From contig CH002988.1 of the NCBI GenBank assembly GCA_000149265.1, positions 3,259 to 67,258 of the forward strand: a stretch of DNA of 64,000 nucleotides, in the 5' to 3' direction. The notes under the pieces are model-generated. The model was not told the origin of the DNA, ran no database searches, and saw only the letters and a program-made list of their open reading frames with translations. Shown piece after piece: positions 53,877 through 64,000 of this stretch. The number at the start of each line of letters is the position of its first letter. Position 1 is the stretch's first letter. This DNA comes from Ciona savignyi (taxonomy: Eukaryota > Chordata > Ascidiacea > Phlebobranchia > Cionidae). The position numbers and the translations under genes were made by a program.

Positions 53877-56800
53877 ATGCCATTGAGAAAGTCAACAGGC
53901 CGAAGCAAATTAGATTTCGCGACCGTACAACGGCGCCGTAAATTAAAGTCTCCGAAATCACGAGACAAAGAAGCCGACAGAGTTTTGGCTCGAGTTTTAC
54001 GAGCTGTTGATGGGAAGCGAAAAGATTATGACGACGGAACGTTTTCGCTGAATTTCTCTTCGTCGGATCTTGACGAGCTGCCAGTCGAGCTTTTTGAAGA
54101 TGAATTTCTTTTCGAAAAGTGCGAAAACTACCTCGTCGGTCTAGATATATCTAACAACAGATTAAAAAGTTTGGATCAAGAGATTGGAGATTTCGTCAAA
54201 CTTAAATCGTTTGATAGCTCAAAAAATAAGTGAGTTTGTTAAATGTGTGCAGTATTTCATCTCTGCAAGCCTTGAACATAGCGTTTTGATTACTACTAAA
54301 TAATTAAAGCTCTTTTGTGACGTTGTGCCGTTAGAAAAAATCAACGAGTTTTCACTGGGTTGTTTAAGAATAGGGTTGCAAATTTTAGTCCAAATTTAAC
54401 TGTTTTATTCCATTGAGTCATTTATTTACTTGATTTTCAGATTGCGTTTTTTGCCTGCATCGATATGTCAGTTGGTGGAACTTACCGAACTAAACGTCAC
54501 TTACAACCAGTTGATCGTTCTACCACGGAATATACACCAATGCTTAATGCTGGTAACCATACGCGCAGCACATAACAAATTGCGAGCTTTGCCAAATAAC
54601 ATCGGGACCATTCCAAACCTACTCATGCTTGACGTCGGAGAAAATGCTTTGAAGTAAACTTTTTTAAATACAGTTAATTTCAATACTCGTTAATTATTAA
54701 TTCAACAGTTCTGTTCCGAAATCAATCTACCAGATACGTAAAGTAGTAAACTGTTCATGCAACAAACTCCATCGACTTCCTGAGCCTGAAACAAAGAAAT
54801 CTAAAAGCGGAACACAGTTGATCAGATGCATTGAAGCTTCACATAACGAAATCGAATCTTTGCCTCGTAACCTTTCCCACTTACAAAAGTATGATTCATT
54901 ATTTACCCACAATAACACTAAATGTTATTTAAATCCAACGAAGCGTGCCTTTTTTTCCAGCCTGCAGTCTTTGAATCTCTCCAACAACAAACTTTGCGAA
55001 TTGCCAGAAAACTTTGGTGAACTACAAAAACTTATCAATGTTGATCTCTGTGAAAACCAGTTGGCTGAACTTCCAGAAAGCTTCGGAAACTTGTGCAAGT
55101 TGCGATTGTTGGATTTAAGAGAAAACAAACTAACATACCTCCCGGAGTCCCTAAGTATGTTAGAAGATCTAGTAACTCTCGATTGTGCCGGAAATCAAAT
55201 CAAAAGAATTCCCGCGGAGTTAAAACGAATAAAGAGTCTACAGGTCAGAAACTAACACGCCTGGATTCCATTGTGGGCATTGTACTTTGATTTTTGGATC
55301 AATTAAACTTTTTTACAGAGCATTGATTTGTCAGCGAATCAGATCCAGGTCGTACCAGTTTTATTCAACATGACCAACCTCGTTACAATTGACTTGTCAA
55401 AGAACTGCATTAACGCTCTTGGGGATTTAGACGACATGCCCTGTCTAGCAAATTTGAATCTGTCTGAAAACCAACTGGCCAAACTACCAGATAGTATCGG
55501 TAACGTCTCCTCATTGGAAAAGTTCCAGCTAGCAAACAATAACCTACAGGAACTGCCGCAGACCATTGGTAACCTCAGGTAGTCCACATTTTTTTTAATA
55601 GACAGAACCGCTGTGTCGCCCGACTAAATAGCTTAGTGGGTTAGTGCGTCGCCTTTCAGTTGGAAGGTTGAAACTATTTTAAAACTAGTCACTATCTAGT
55701 TGGTTGTATCCTTAAGCAGAGAATTTAACGGGCATTGCCCGAATCCAGTAGTTTAATGTGTTCGACCAAAATTAAACGAACGTCTCGATCATACACAACA
55801 CATTGCAATATGGCTCCGATAAACTGATAGTGATCTCGTGGTAATCTGACGATTACCCTTGTAAGAAAACCCGCTTTACAGTTAACATAATGTTAGACAT
55901 CAACTTTCCTAATTTTTAGTTCCCTGAACTCGATGGATGTTAGCAATAACCAATTGACGTCACTTAATACATCACTGCGACGACTCGGAACACTGGAAAC
56001 CTTAAATGCCGCCCATAATCAACTGACGGCTTTGCCTCAACCATTCGGATTTCTTCGATCCTTGCGAGAGGTCGACTTGTCCAACAATAAACTGGATACT
56101 TTAGTTGCTCATGGACCTTTGCCGAGAGGAATAAAACAGTTAAAAGCAAATGGAAATTTGTTTAAAGGTAACATTTTAAGGCGCTTTTGTCGTGTTATTA
56201 TGTACAACTTACTTGTTTGTTAACTGCAACCGCAGATTAGACACATTGCTTTAACTACACCGGAATCTATGCACATGTGACGTGACACTATTTTTATAAA
56301 AGTCTTGTTCCTTATCAGGTCAAGTTCCTGGTAGAGTTTTAGATGAACTTCGTCTGCTTACTGTCCTCGACCTGTCGTCTTCGGGGGTCACATCTCTGCC
56401 GGACAGCATCGGCCGGTTGCGATTGCTACAGAAGTTAAATCTGGAGAACAATCAACTTCAGGTTCTTCCCGAAGCAAGCGAAACCATGTATTCATTGACC
56501 GACATCAATCTCTCTAACAACGCCATACGTAAACTGCCGGAAAACTTACACAAATGGAAGAGACTGGTCGCGATGAACGCCGCCCATAATAAGTGAGAAC
56601 CATTTGTGAAGAATAGCGAGAAATGGTAGGCTTGATCAAAGCATGTGTAAATTATAAGGTAAAAAACAACCAAAAATGATTTTATCAGCGGGGTTGAGAA
56701 ACGACATTAGTTATAACCAGATATATATACCAGATGACTTTGGTATTCATACAATTGTGCGTCAAATAGCGTGTTGCCTAAGCTATTGCATCGAGTGTTT

Positions 56801-57632
56801 ATTCATACTGACTATAAGGAACACAACTGTCATTTAAGACAAGATTTCAATGTGTATGTGCTTTTCAAACAAAAAAAAAACAAATGTCGTTTTATATTAT
56901 CCAAAGATTATCTAGGATTGGATATTCATGTTTAACCCCGTGAATGAGAAAACCAAGGGGGTTAACAAACGGCCAATAGTCAGATCACCCCGCCCCTACC
57001 GTCGGGTTACCGGAGCTATTGCAGTGTGTTGTATATGATAGACACGTTCCTGCAATGTGGTAGAACCCATTAAGCCGCTGGTTTCAGTTAATGTCCGTAA
57101 AGTACCTTGCCCACGGACACAACCGATTAGCTAGCGACCAGTTTCGTACCTGCAACCTTTCAATTGAAAGGCGACGCACTTAACCGCCAGGCTAACCGGA
57201 CGGATGATATATCGACTTTGATTCAAGTTAAAGTTCTATTATATCTTATAGACTTGCACAAATGCCTGAAACTCTGTATCAGCTACCGGTGCTAACGACA
57301 TTAGATATGTCGAATAACAGGATAACGGAATTTGACGCACGGATTTTTGGAATGACGTATCTAGAGGTTAGAATATGTATATTTAATTTTCCAACTCTTG
57401 CGTATTTTTTCTAACCTTGTATGTTTTTTCTGTATACGCTCGAAAAGGCTTAGGCTGAATTATAACTTTTAATTATATGTATATATAGGTTCTCCGCTTG
57501 CAAAACAATCGCATTTTCCGAATCAATCAAGAAAAAGTGAACGGTGGTGCAACAGCGTCCTTCTTGCGAGAAGTTGATATGTCAGGCAACGAGTTGGAAA
57601 AGTTACTAGATGATTTTGAGCCACTTTCTTCA
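53877..57632 (+). CDS. Leucine-rich repeat protein, 3' end missing
   Basis: Nine exons join in frame for 690 aa: 53877-54229, 54441-54653, 54709-54888, 54961-55243, 55319-55578, 55920-56167, 56319-56592, 57252-57366 and 57489-57632. A basic N-terminus (MPLRKSTGRSKLDF, KSPKSRDKE) has no signal peptide. It is followed by more than twenty 23-residue LRRs of the SHOC2/Ras-suppressor type (L-x-x-L-x-L-S-x-N-x-L-x-x-LP), for example SLNLSNNKLCELPENFGELQ. It is probably an intracellular scaffold. The final exon ends at a GTGAGT donor and no further exon is visible before the gap at 57980, so the C-terminus is lost. Several introns split codons inside the LRR Asn position, suggesting repeat-exon duplication. 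The orthologue is not assigned. Confidence 0.88.
55614..55880 (+). mobile_element. Diverged SINE in LRR-gene intron
   Basis: Recognisable but mutated blocks: TTAGTGCGTCGCCTTTCAGT, TTAACGGGCATTGCCCGAAT, GGTAATCTGACGATTACCCT. The tail is lost. Confidence 0.6.
56914..57203 (-). mobile_element. SINE, reverse orientation, in LRR-gene intron
   Basis: Near full length, from the tail complement to the head CCGGTTAGCCTGGCGGTTAA (read on the - strand). Includes the B-box-like TTGCAGGTACGAAACTGG. Confidence 0.8.
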
Positions 57633-57979
57633 GTGAGTATTTAGAATTCTTAAGTTTGTTTCACCCTTGGGCAAATTACAAAAGCAATTAGGCGTCTATG
57701 CACACGTGTAAAAACTCCATCGTGTCATTGAGATTACGTTCAGGGTTATATACGAACCAACGGCCACACATGTAATTAGCTTATCCTCCATTGACAACCT
57801 GCATGAAATGTGAGTTAGGAGCAATGCATACCACATGTCTTGATTTGTCCCGACCTACAACATTCCGCACAGTTATTTCCCTATATAGATATATATATTT
57901 ACCGAGCCAAGTTTCGAATCCATGATGACTCGTCACTTGGACCGTTTTTTTGTGTGAGAGTCGAGTATATGTATCGGTA

Positions 57980-58079
57980 NNNNNNNNNNNNNNNNNNNNN
58001 NNNNNNNNNNNNNNNNNNNNNNNNNNNNNNNNNNNNNNNNNNNNNNNNNNNNNNNNNNNNNNNNNNNNNNNNNNNNNNN
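57980..58079. other. Assembly gap (100 N)
   Basis: Exactly 100 N, the conventional filler for a gap of unknown size. The sequence to its right is the start of duplicated block copy 2. 57633-57979 holds no recognisable exon. Confidence 1.
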
Positions 58080-58899
58080 AACAATAAATCTTGCTTAATC
58101 TCATCAGTTATAAAACGGTAGTGACAAAATAACACAACAAAGTCGATTAAATAACACATGTTTACTGTGAGGTAACCAGAGCTTTCGCAGGGTGTTGTAT
58201 ACTAGAAACATTGCTTAAGTATTTGTTTACCCCCTCTGGACAGAAAGTTCAGTGTTGGGGGTTGCACATATAAACACATTTTTACATAAGTTATTCTAGA
58301 ATCTAGATGCTTTAAAGTGTAAAATGTTTACTTTTAATACAAAATGTATTTTGACGCGTAACTTTATTTGAATCTAATTCAGATGCTAGTTTCTAATTTG
58401 TGTTAACAGTGTCCTCCGCAAAACATTGGTGGATAATTGATTGACAATGCATATAATATAAAAACAAATAATGATTTATTCTGTTTAAAGGGAAGGCCGA
58501 CACAAATTTTAAATACATTTCAAAAATTTTAAATGTAGGTTCTAAGCCACTGAGATGTGACCTGCAGCTACACAAATAGTGCCGTTTTTTTCAACATTGG
58601 TTTTAATTCTCCTTTTATAAGCAGCTCTACTCAAAAAGTATTTCATGCCAAAAAATTCACAAAATCCAAATTGTGTTTTTTCCACAATGGGTAGAGGACC
58701 CAGCTACAAAATGTATGCCGAAAGATTTGAAAATCTGGCAGATAAAAACCGAACTTAAAAAGGGCCGGAGATAACTACGACCAGAAAAGTGTGTTCTCAC
58801 TGAGCTTTAAGAATAACAAAGTTAAACTAATAGTTTAGTTTAGTTTATTTTTTTAGTTTATTTTAATACTGTAGGTTTTTGAACTTTGGCAATTATCAC

Positions 58900-59097
58900 C
58901 TCAGTGTAGAAGCTGATTGCTTCTTCATTATTGCCAGCGGTCAATGCCGCGTTACCCTTTTTCTTGAATTCTTCTGCTGATGCCTGTGATCGTGAATGCG
59001 TTAATTTCGCTTTGAAAGGTACGTGGTTTTCACCAGGTGCTTTTGGACAACTACCATTAAATAAAACCTCTTTATGTTATTTGCGTACACTTACCAT
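58900..59097 (-). pseudogene. STIP1: STIP1 5' fragment (exons 1-2), copy 2
   Basis: Repeats the ATG-only exon (59097-59095) and exon 2 (58983-58900, encoding [18 protein letters not shown] onward), with intact splice signals. All later exons are absent because the block begins in intron 2 at the assembly gap. Likely the other haplotype of STIP1 rather than a true pseudogene. Unlike copy 1, the intron between the two exons contains an in-frame stop. Confidence 0.85.
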
Positions 59098-59218
59098 TTT
59101 CTAATTTATCTTTTGTTTCTCAGATATTCAAATATAAAAGCAAAACTGATGGAATGGTAAATTACAATATCGAAGTTTTTGGATCCGCTTTCTGAAAATG
59201 GTCTACCAATCACGCTGG

Positions 59219-59231
59219 TTCTGGAAAATTC
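59219..59231. promoter_or_regulatory. Heat shock element, copy 2
   Basis: TTCTGGAAAATTC, identical to 48611-48623, 122 bp upstream of the copy-2 STIP1 ATG. Confidence 0.7.
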
Positions 59232-59746
59232 TCGTTGCTGAGTGAAACACTGAAATGAGACAGGCTCATAAAAAAACAACCATTGAGGATTTCTCAGTTT
59301 TTTTAAATACACATTAAACCTTTTAACAAGTGGTATAATATTTTCAATTTAACTTATTTTATTTGATTATTTAATATAAATAAAACTTAACATTTAAAAT
59401 ATAAAATATATTATTTTCTGGAAACACTGCATTTTTCTCCCAGGGATATCCCCTCTTTCATAATCTACATAAGTGTTGTTTTGAAATTACTATATTTATA
59501 ATAAAGGTAGGTATGATTCTTGATCAGAAACCTATAAGTCATCAAAGTAAACATAATGCATTAGTCAAGTTTTAGCATTTGTTTCTACAAGCGATATAAT
59601 TGGTTTTATCCCTGCAAATGGGATAACACTGGGAGTTATCACAGGCGCAATCTTTAGATTACCTCGCCGACACGAAAGAGAGCGTTATTACACTGGTAGT
59701 CTATTTTTTGTGGTTCTGTAAATTAGTATAACATTTCTGTCATTTG

Positions 59747-60026
59747 TCCGACAGATTAGCCTGGTGATTTAGTGCGTTGCCTTTAAGCCAAAAGGTTGCA
59801 GGTACAAACTGGTCGGTTGCGTCCTTGGGCAAGACACTTAACGGACATTGCCTGAACTCTGTGGACTAATGGGTTCTACTAAATTGATGGACAGTGTGAA
59901 TCAATACTTAACACAATGCAATAGCTCCAGTAACCCTACCGTGTGCGCAAGGTAATCTGACGATTGCCCGTGTGTTAACCCCCTTTTTCCATTCAAGGGG
60001 ATAAACATGAATATCCTATCCTATCC
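59747..60026 (+). mobile_element. SINE, allelic copy of 49152-49438
   Basis: Same position and orientation relative to GLRX5 as in copy 1, with substitutions and a slightly shorter 3' end. Confidence 0.8.
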
Positions 60027-60209
60027 ATTTAGACTGCAGTAGAAGGAATAAAGTAGATCAAAGACAAAAACCTCAATTTTCTCTTTCACTCCCCCCCCCC
60101 TCCTTAACCTACCTTTTGTTGTTCCTCATAAATTTATTTATTTTACAGTTGGAATTGTTATAGACTTTTTTATGTAAATACTTTTGCCAATTTTAACCTA
60201 TTTCGCTTA

Positions 60210-60737
60210 ATGATGTTTTGGAGCAGAGTATTTCGCACATTGAATACTAACAAAGGCATTTTAAGAATATGTGCACCAGCTATCAATACTTTTCAATACC
60301 AATCAACAATTTGTATAAAGCCAAGTGCTACACTGATTAAAAATGGTTACCTGTCGCTGAACATGTGGCGCAAATTCGCCACCAATATTGACAGTGGAAG
60401 CAAAGAGAACATACAGTCGCTTGTGGATAAAAACAAGGTTGTTATTTTTATGAAAGGCATCCCTGAAAAACCGATGTGTGGTTTCAGCAACGCAGTTGTG
60501 CAGATAATGAGAATGCATGGAGTAGAATATGATTCTTATAATGTCCTCGAAGATGATAGTCTAAGAGCGGGCATTAAGGAGTTCTCAGACTGGCCCACCA
60601 TTCCACAAGTGTACATGAACGGACAGTTTGTTGGTGGTTGCGATATACTACTTCAAATGCACCAGAGTGGTGATCTTATTGAAGAGTTCAAAACTGTGGG
60701 AATAAGATCCGCTTTACTGGACAAAGAACAAGAATAG
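60210..60737 (+). CDS. GLRX5: Mitochondrial monothiol glutaredoxin 5, copy 2
   Basis: 175 aa, identical to copy 1 except residue 110 (His in copy 1, Tyr here); the other differences are synonymous. CGFS active site, Lys82 and the glutathione-binding motifs are intact. AATAAA again follows the stop. The strong excess of synonymous change shows that both sequences have been under purifying selection, as expected for two alleles. A true recent duplicate gene would look similar. Confidence 0.95.
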   Translation: MMFWSRVFRTLNTNKGILRICAPAINTFQYQSTICIKPSATLIKNGYLSLNMWRKFATNIDSGSKENIQSLVDKNKVVIFMKGIPEKPMCGFSNAVVQIMRMHGVEYDSYNVLEDDSLRAGIKEFSDWPTIPQVYMNGQFVGGCDILLQMHQSGDLIEEFKTVGIRSALLDKEQE

Positions 60738-61359
60738 TACAAATAAAACAAAAACTATTTTCAATAACATTTTTTAATGATGTATCTTAGTCATTTTTAA
60801 AGGTCACAAAATTTAACATTTTACACAATTTAAAATATATTATGTATATTTGTTGGGTTTTGTATGGCAAATTTAAAAGGAATCATTATATATAACCATT
60901 TCTTAACTGTATACAAATATAATTCAAGGAATTTTATTTGTAACACAATAGTTACTTTGCATTGTGTGTGACAGTTTAAAGTTTAAATCTCTGTTTTTGG
61001 TCAATTTTGAGTATTAAGTATGTCCAACATTAACAAATTTATATTTACGAGTGTCAACCACGCGTTTACACCCTGGTCGATTAGTTCATTCATTAAGCAC
61101 AGAACCAAAAGAGGATATGATCCAAACCAGATGGTAGCATCTCTTTTTATGTTGCACAAGATGCCTAAGTTCCTGGAGGTGGATTAAACAAAAACTGTAA
61201 TGGCGGCTCCAGTCAAGAGGCTATTCGTATTCTAATGCATTTGAGAACAGATAAAAATCCGTCATTTTCATACATTCGCCGTTTTTCATTTAAAGAATAT
61301 TTCGAATTAGCTTCGAATTCTCATCCTTTCTAAAGTAGTCACGATAGTAAGGTTATTTA

Positions 61360-61602
61360 GGATAGGATGGGATAGGATATTCATCTTTATCCCCGTGAAT
61401 GGGAAAACCAAGGGGGCTAACACACGGTCAATCGTTAGATCACCTCGCGCCCATCGTCGGGTTACCGGAGCTATTGCAGTGTGTTGTATATGATCGACAC
61501 GTTCCTTCAATTTGGTAGAACCCATTAATCCGCTGGGTTCAGGCAATGACCGTAAAGTGCCTTGCCCAAGGACACAACCGACTAGCTAGCGACCAGTTTT
61601 CG
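61360..61602 (-). mobile_element. SINE, allelic copy of 50681-51208 (empty site)
   Basis: The uninterrupted version, with a single ACCGGAGCT at 61464-61472 where copy 1 carries the foldback element. Confidence 0.8.
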
Positions 61603-61857
61603 CATTTGAATTCTCCAACACTCGTCGTACGTCAAAGAATGCGCGATTACGAAAACGGAAATGTATTCGAATATGAAAACCACGTGTTTTGCTTACGATC
61701 GCTGCATTTGTTTAACAAAAACAGCTATTTCTTTCATACTTTTCATTTTCCTGTTAAACTTCGTGATTACAAATACACGACTTCGACTATATAGCTTAAA
61801 CAGTAAGTGCATTTGTCGACAACCAAAAGGCTGTGGTATCCAAACCAGTCGATGACT

Positions 61858-62158
61858 AGGATAGGATAGAATAGGATATTCATGTTTATCCCCGTGAATG
61901 GGAAAACCAAGGGGGTTAACACACGGGCAATCGTAGGATCACCTCGCGTACACCGTCGGGTTACCGGAGCGATTGCAGTGTGTTGTAGGCCTATATGATA
62001 GACATGTTCCTTCAATTTCGTCATCAATCCGCTAGGTTCAGGCAATGTTCGTAAAGTGCCTTGCCCAAGGACACAACCGACTAGCAAGCGACCGTTTTCT
62101 TACCTGCAACCTTTCGATTAAAAGGCGACGCACTAAACCGTAAGACCAACCGGCCGGA
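61858..62158 (-). mobile_element. SINE, allelic copy of 51464-51743
   Basis: Reverse orientation, from the TATCC-tail complement to the full head, with ACCTGCAACCTTTCGATTAA retained. Contains a small insertion near 61988 relative to copy 1. Confidence 0.8.
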
Positions 62159-62780
62159 CTAACTAGACAGTTGTATGGGCAAAGGCACTTCGCGAAAACG
62201 CCCGAGCCCAGAGGATGTATTCTAATTTCTAACTTATTCCTAACTTCAAAATATTTAACACATTTCAATAACTTTGATTGCCTGATTGTGAGTATGAAGT
62301 AATCGCAGGATTACATGTGTGGTACCGCTCTCGCGCGGATTAAAATGTGCTACAAGCTTCTCTGATATTGGAATCCGCACACAGCGCAGATAAAACATAC
62401 CAGATTTTAATCCTTAACTAATTTATTTTTGCTTTTTTAGTAAATGAGAAATCTTTTTATAGTTATATACTAAATTCAACTATCCATAGTTGTAAGTTAC
62501 CGCAAAACAAAGGACTTTTTTGTACGAAAAGGCCACTCTTATTCATGTCTAAATTAAGGTGAACACAAGACAGCTATCACAAATGAGAAGTTGGTACGAC
62601 ACCGCGGCAGCGTTTAGTCGCCAGGGTATACATGGAGTTATATAAATCTTCACCATTTGTGCGGTTAAAAACGGACGTGGGGGCTGGCACTACTATATAA
62701 ACTTTTGTATGAATGGTGTTTGATATATGAGAATGTGTGGCTGAATATCTTCACGTCATATCTAATCTAGCCAAAATTAA

Positions 62781-62975
62781 TTAAAATTTTATTAAATTTT
62801 TGTGGTCGCCGAGAACAAAGCTTTTGCACAATGTCAAAGATGTAGTTAACACATGTGACATATCTCTAACAATAGTAGTGTTTGACTCCAAAAAATAGTT
62901 CGGAAACTTAGTCAATATTGATCCAAACACTCCTACTAAGCCAGTGATCGAGACAGCGTTTGACTGACTCTCCAT
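62781..62975 (-). CDS. Small ORF of unknown function, copy 2
   Basis: 64 aa; matches the ORF at 52372-52569 with one synonymous change (GGT to GGC in the LGD codons) and a stop one codon earlier. Same caveats as for copy 1. Confidence 0.25.
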   Translation of the reverse strand: MESQSNAVSITGLVGVFGSILTKFPNYFLESNTTIVRDMSHVLTTSLTLCKSFVLGDHKNLIKF

Positions 62976-64000
62976 GGAGACAGTAAACGAATTGTGACGC
63001 TGACAGTTTTATGGCAGCGTTTTAGTCGTAAAACAGATTGGAAGTGAAAAGCAATTGGAATACAACAGTATTTTTGGCTGTGCACCAACAGTTTAGCTCA
63101 TATACAAGTTAAATGAAATCACAGACAGTTCGATATGATGTTGTATCTCCAATGTGAAAAGTTTTTTTTTGCCGAGGTATTTAGGTTGATCAACACATTG
63201 CACATATTAGGAAGGTCAAAATCCAAATTGTGTAATCTAAGCATTTGTGTTGTCGTAGTGAGAATGAGTCAACATATAAACTACTTAAGTTTCACAAATA
63301 TTTTCGCTCTAGAAGTGATTTTATTATACATAGAGATTATTCATTTTCGATCAAACACGTACGTAATGCAATATTAACAATGGCCGAACCATGTTTTCGA
63401 CGGTCCAGATTAGATTACTCAGCGAAATTGATTGAGCGGGTCTAAATTATTTAGGAGATAATATGTAAGGCGACACCTGTTTTGAAACCATATGCTTCCA
63501 GTACAAAGACCCGGAGGTTCGTCATACCGAGGTCGCCGCGAACAGAAACTAAATGATTTACGGGTGGCTGGAAAGCCAAAGAAACTGCTTTCGTAGAGTC
63601 TGTTGTATTATTGGACGAAATACGTCATTTTAAGATATCACGTATCACAGCGATTGAAATACCTTACAAAACAACAACAGACTGCGGTTCTATAAATATA
63701 TGAAACTGCAAAAGGTTTATTCAGTTTAGCTTTTACCTTATTGTAATCTTGAAATCGGTAGAACGTCCAGACAGTTCAGGGTGGTTAAGAGCAAAAATAA
63801 CAGCCAGAATCTAAACATCTCCCGGTGTATTATTCCCTGCGTATAATCTCTAATTCTAAATCTGTTATGTTTGTATAACCTTAGATATCAATTCCACGTT
63901 CAAAAGGGATTTTAGAGTCAAAAGATAACAGTCTTCTATTCTACTTCGTGGCTGGAATTGTATACGGGGACATTATTGCCGATAAAATAACACAGAAATA

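Larger units (their letters stand above)
58080..64000. repeat. Duplicated block, copy 2
   Basis: 5,921 bp colinear with 47507-53597 and continuing past the window. Differences include an AGTTT-type insertion near 58835, a roughly 95-bp extra segment near 61078-61171, absence of the foldback element, and many SNPs. Only STIP1 exons 1-2 are present, because the block starts in STIP1 intron 2. Confidence 0.95.

Noticed and set aside
53877-57632. Assignment as LRRC40 or SHOC2
   Set aside because: Repeat type fits, but the N-terminus and overall length do not match what I know of either, so no symbol was given.
58900-60737. True second STIP1-GLRX5 locus
   Set aside because: Only the 5' fragment of STIP1 is present and the copy starts at a 100-N gap; a haplotype artefact is more economical, though not proven.

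Overview
The window is animal nuclear DNA: AT-rich, with spliced protein genes that have short exons and small GT-AG introns, and with dense interspersed repeats. Gene content (AF9/ENL, CaMKIV, CYP2-type P450, transglutaminase, STIP1, GLRX5), compact genes and the repeat style fit an invertebrate deuterostome, most likely a solitary tunicate such as Ciona. This is inference; no species marker was seen. Two runs of N (40987-41092 and 57980-58079) show that this is a draft assembly.

Layout. 0.4-3.3 kb (+): 3' part of an AF9/ENL (MLLT1/MLLT3) homologue, tail to tail with a single-exon Ly6/uPAR-type membrane protein (-). 5.8-12.8 kb: a complete-length BEL/Pao LTR retrotransposon with LTRs that look identical, a 5-bp target duplication, and a broken gag-pol. 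13.3 kb: an inverted-repeat MITE. 14.2-22.1 kb (+): a full CaMKIV-like kinase. 24.9-30.9 kb (-): a full CYP2-type P450 with a 1.9-kb solo LTR in its last intron. 33.2-39.8 kb (-): a transglutaminase, complete except for its first exon. 42.9-48.5 kb (-): complete STIP1/Hop, with a heat shock element upstream, divergent from GLRX5 (+, 49.6-50.2 kb). 53.9-57.6 kb (+): a leucine-rich-repeat protein whose 3' end is lost at the second gap.

From 58.08 kb to the window end, the sequence repeats 47.5-53.6 kb with SNPs and indels: the STIP1 5' end, the whole GLRX5 gene and the same SINE insertions. The repeat starts exactly at a 100-N gap, so an uncollapsed second haplotype is the likeliest explanation. 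Comparing the two copies shows a foldback-type insertion present in only one, and an unusually conserved block at 52.4-53.3 kb.

A tRNA-headed SINE family with a TATCC-repeat tail is scattered through the window in both orientations. There is no operon or defence-type gene cluster. The genes are unrelated housekeeping or signalling loci, and most of the novelty lies in the mobile elements and in allelic structure.
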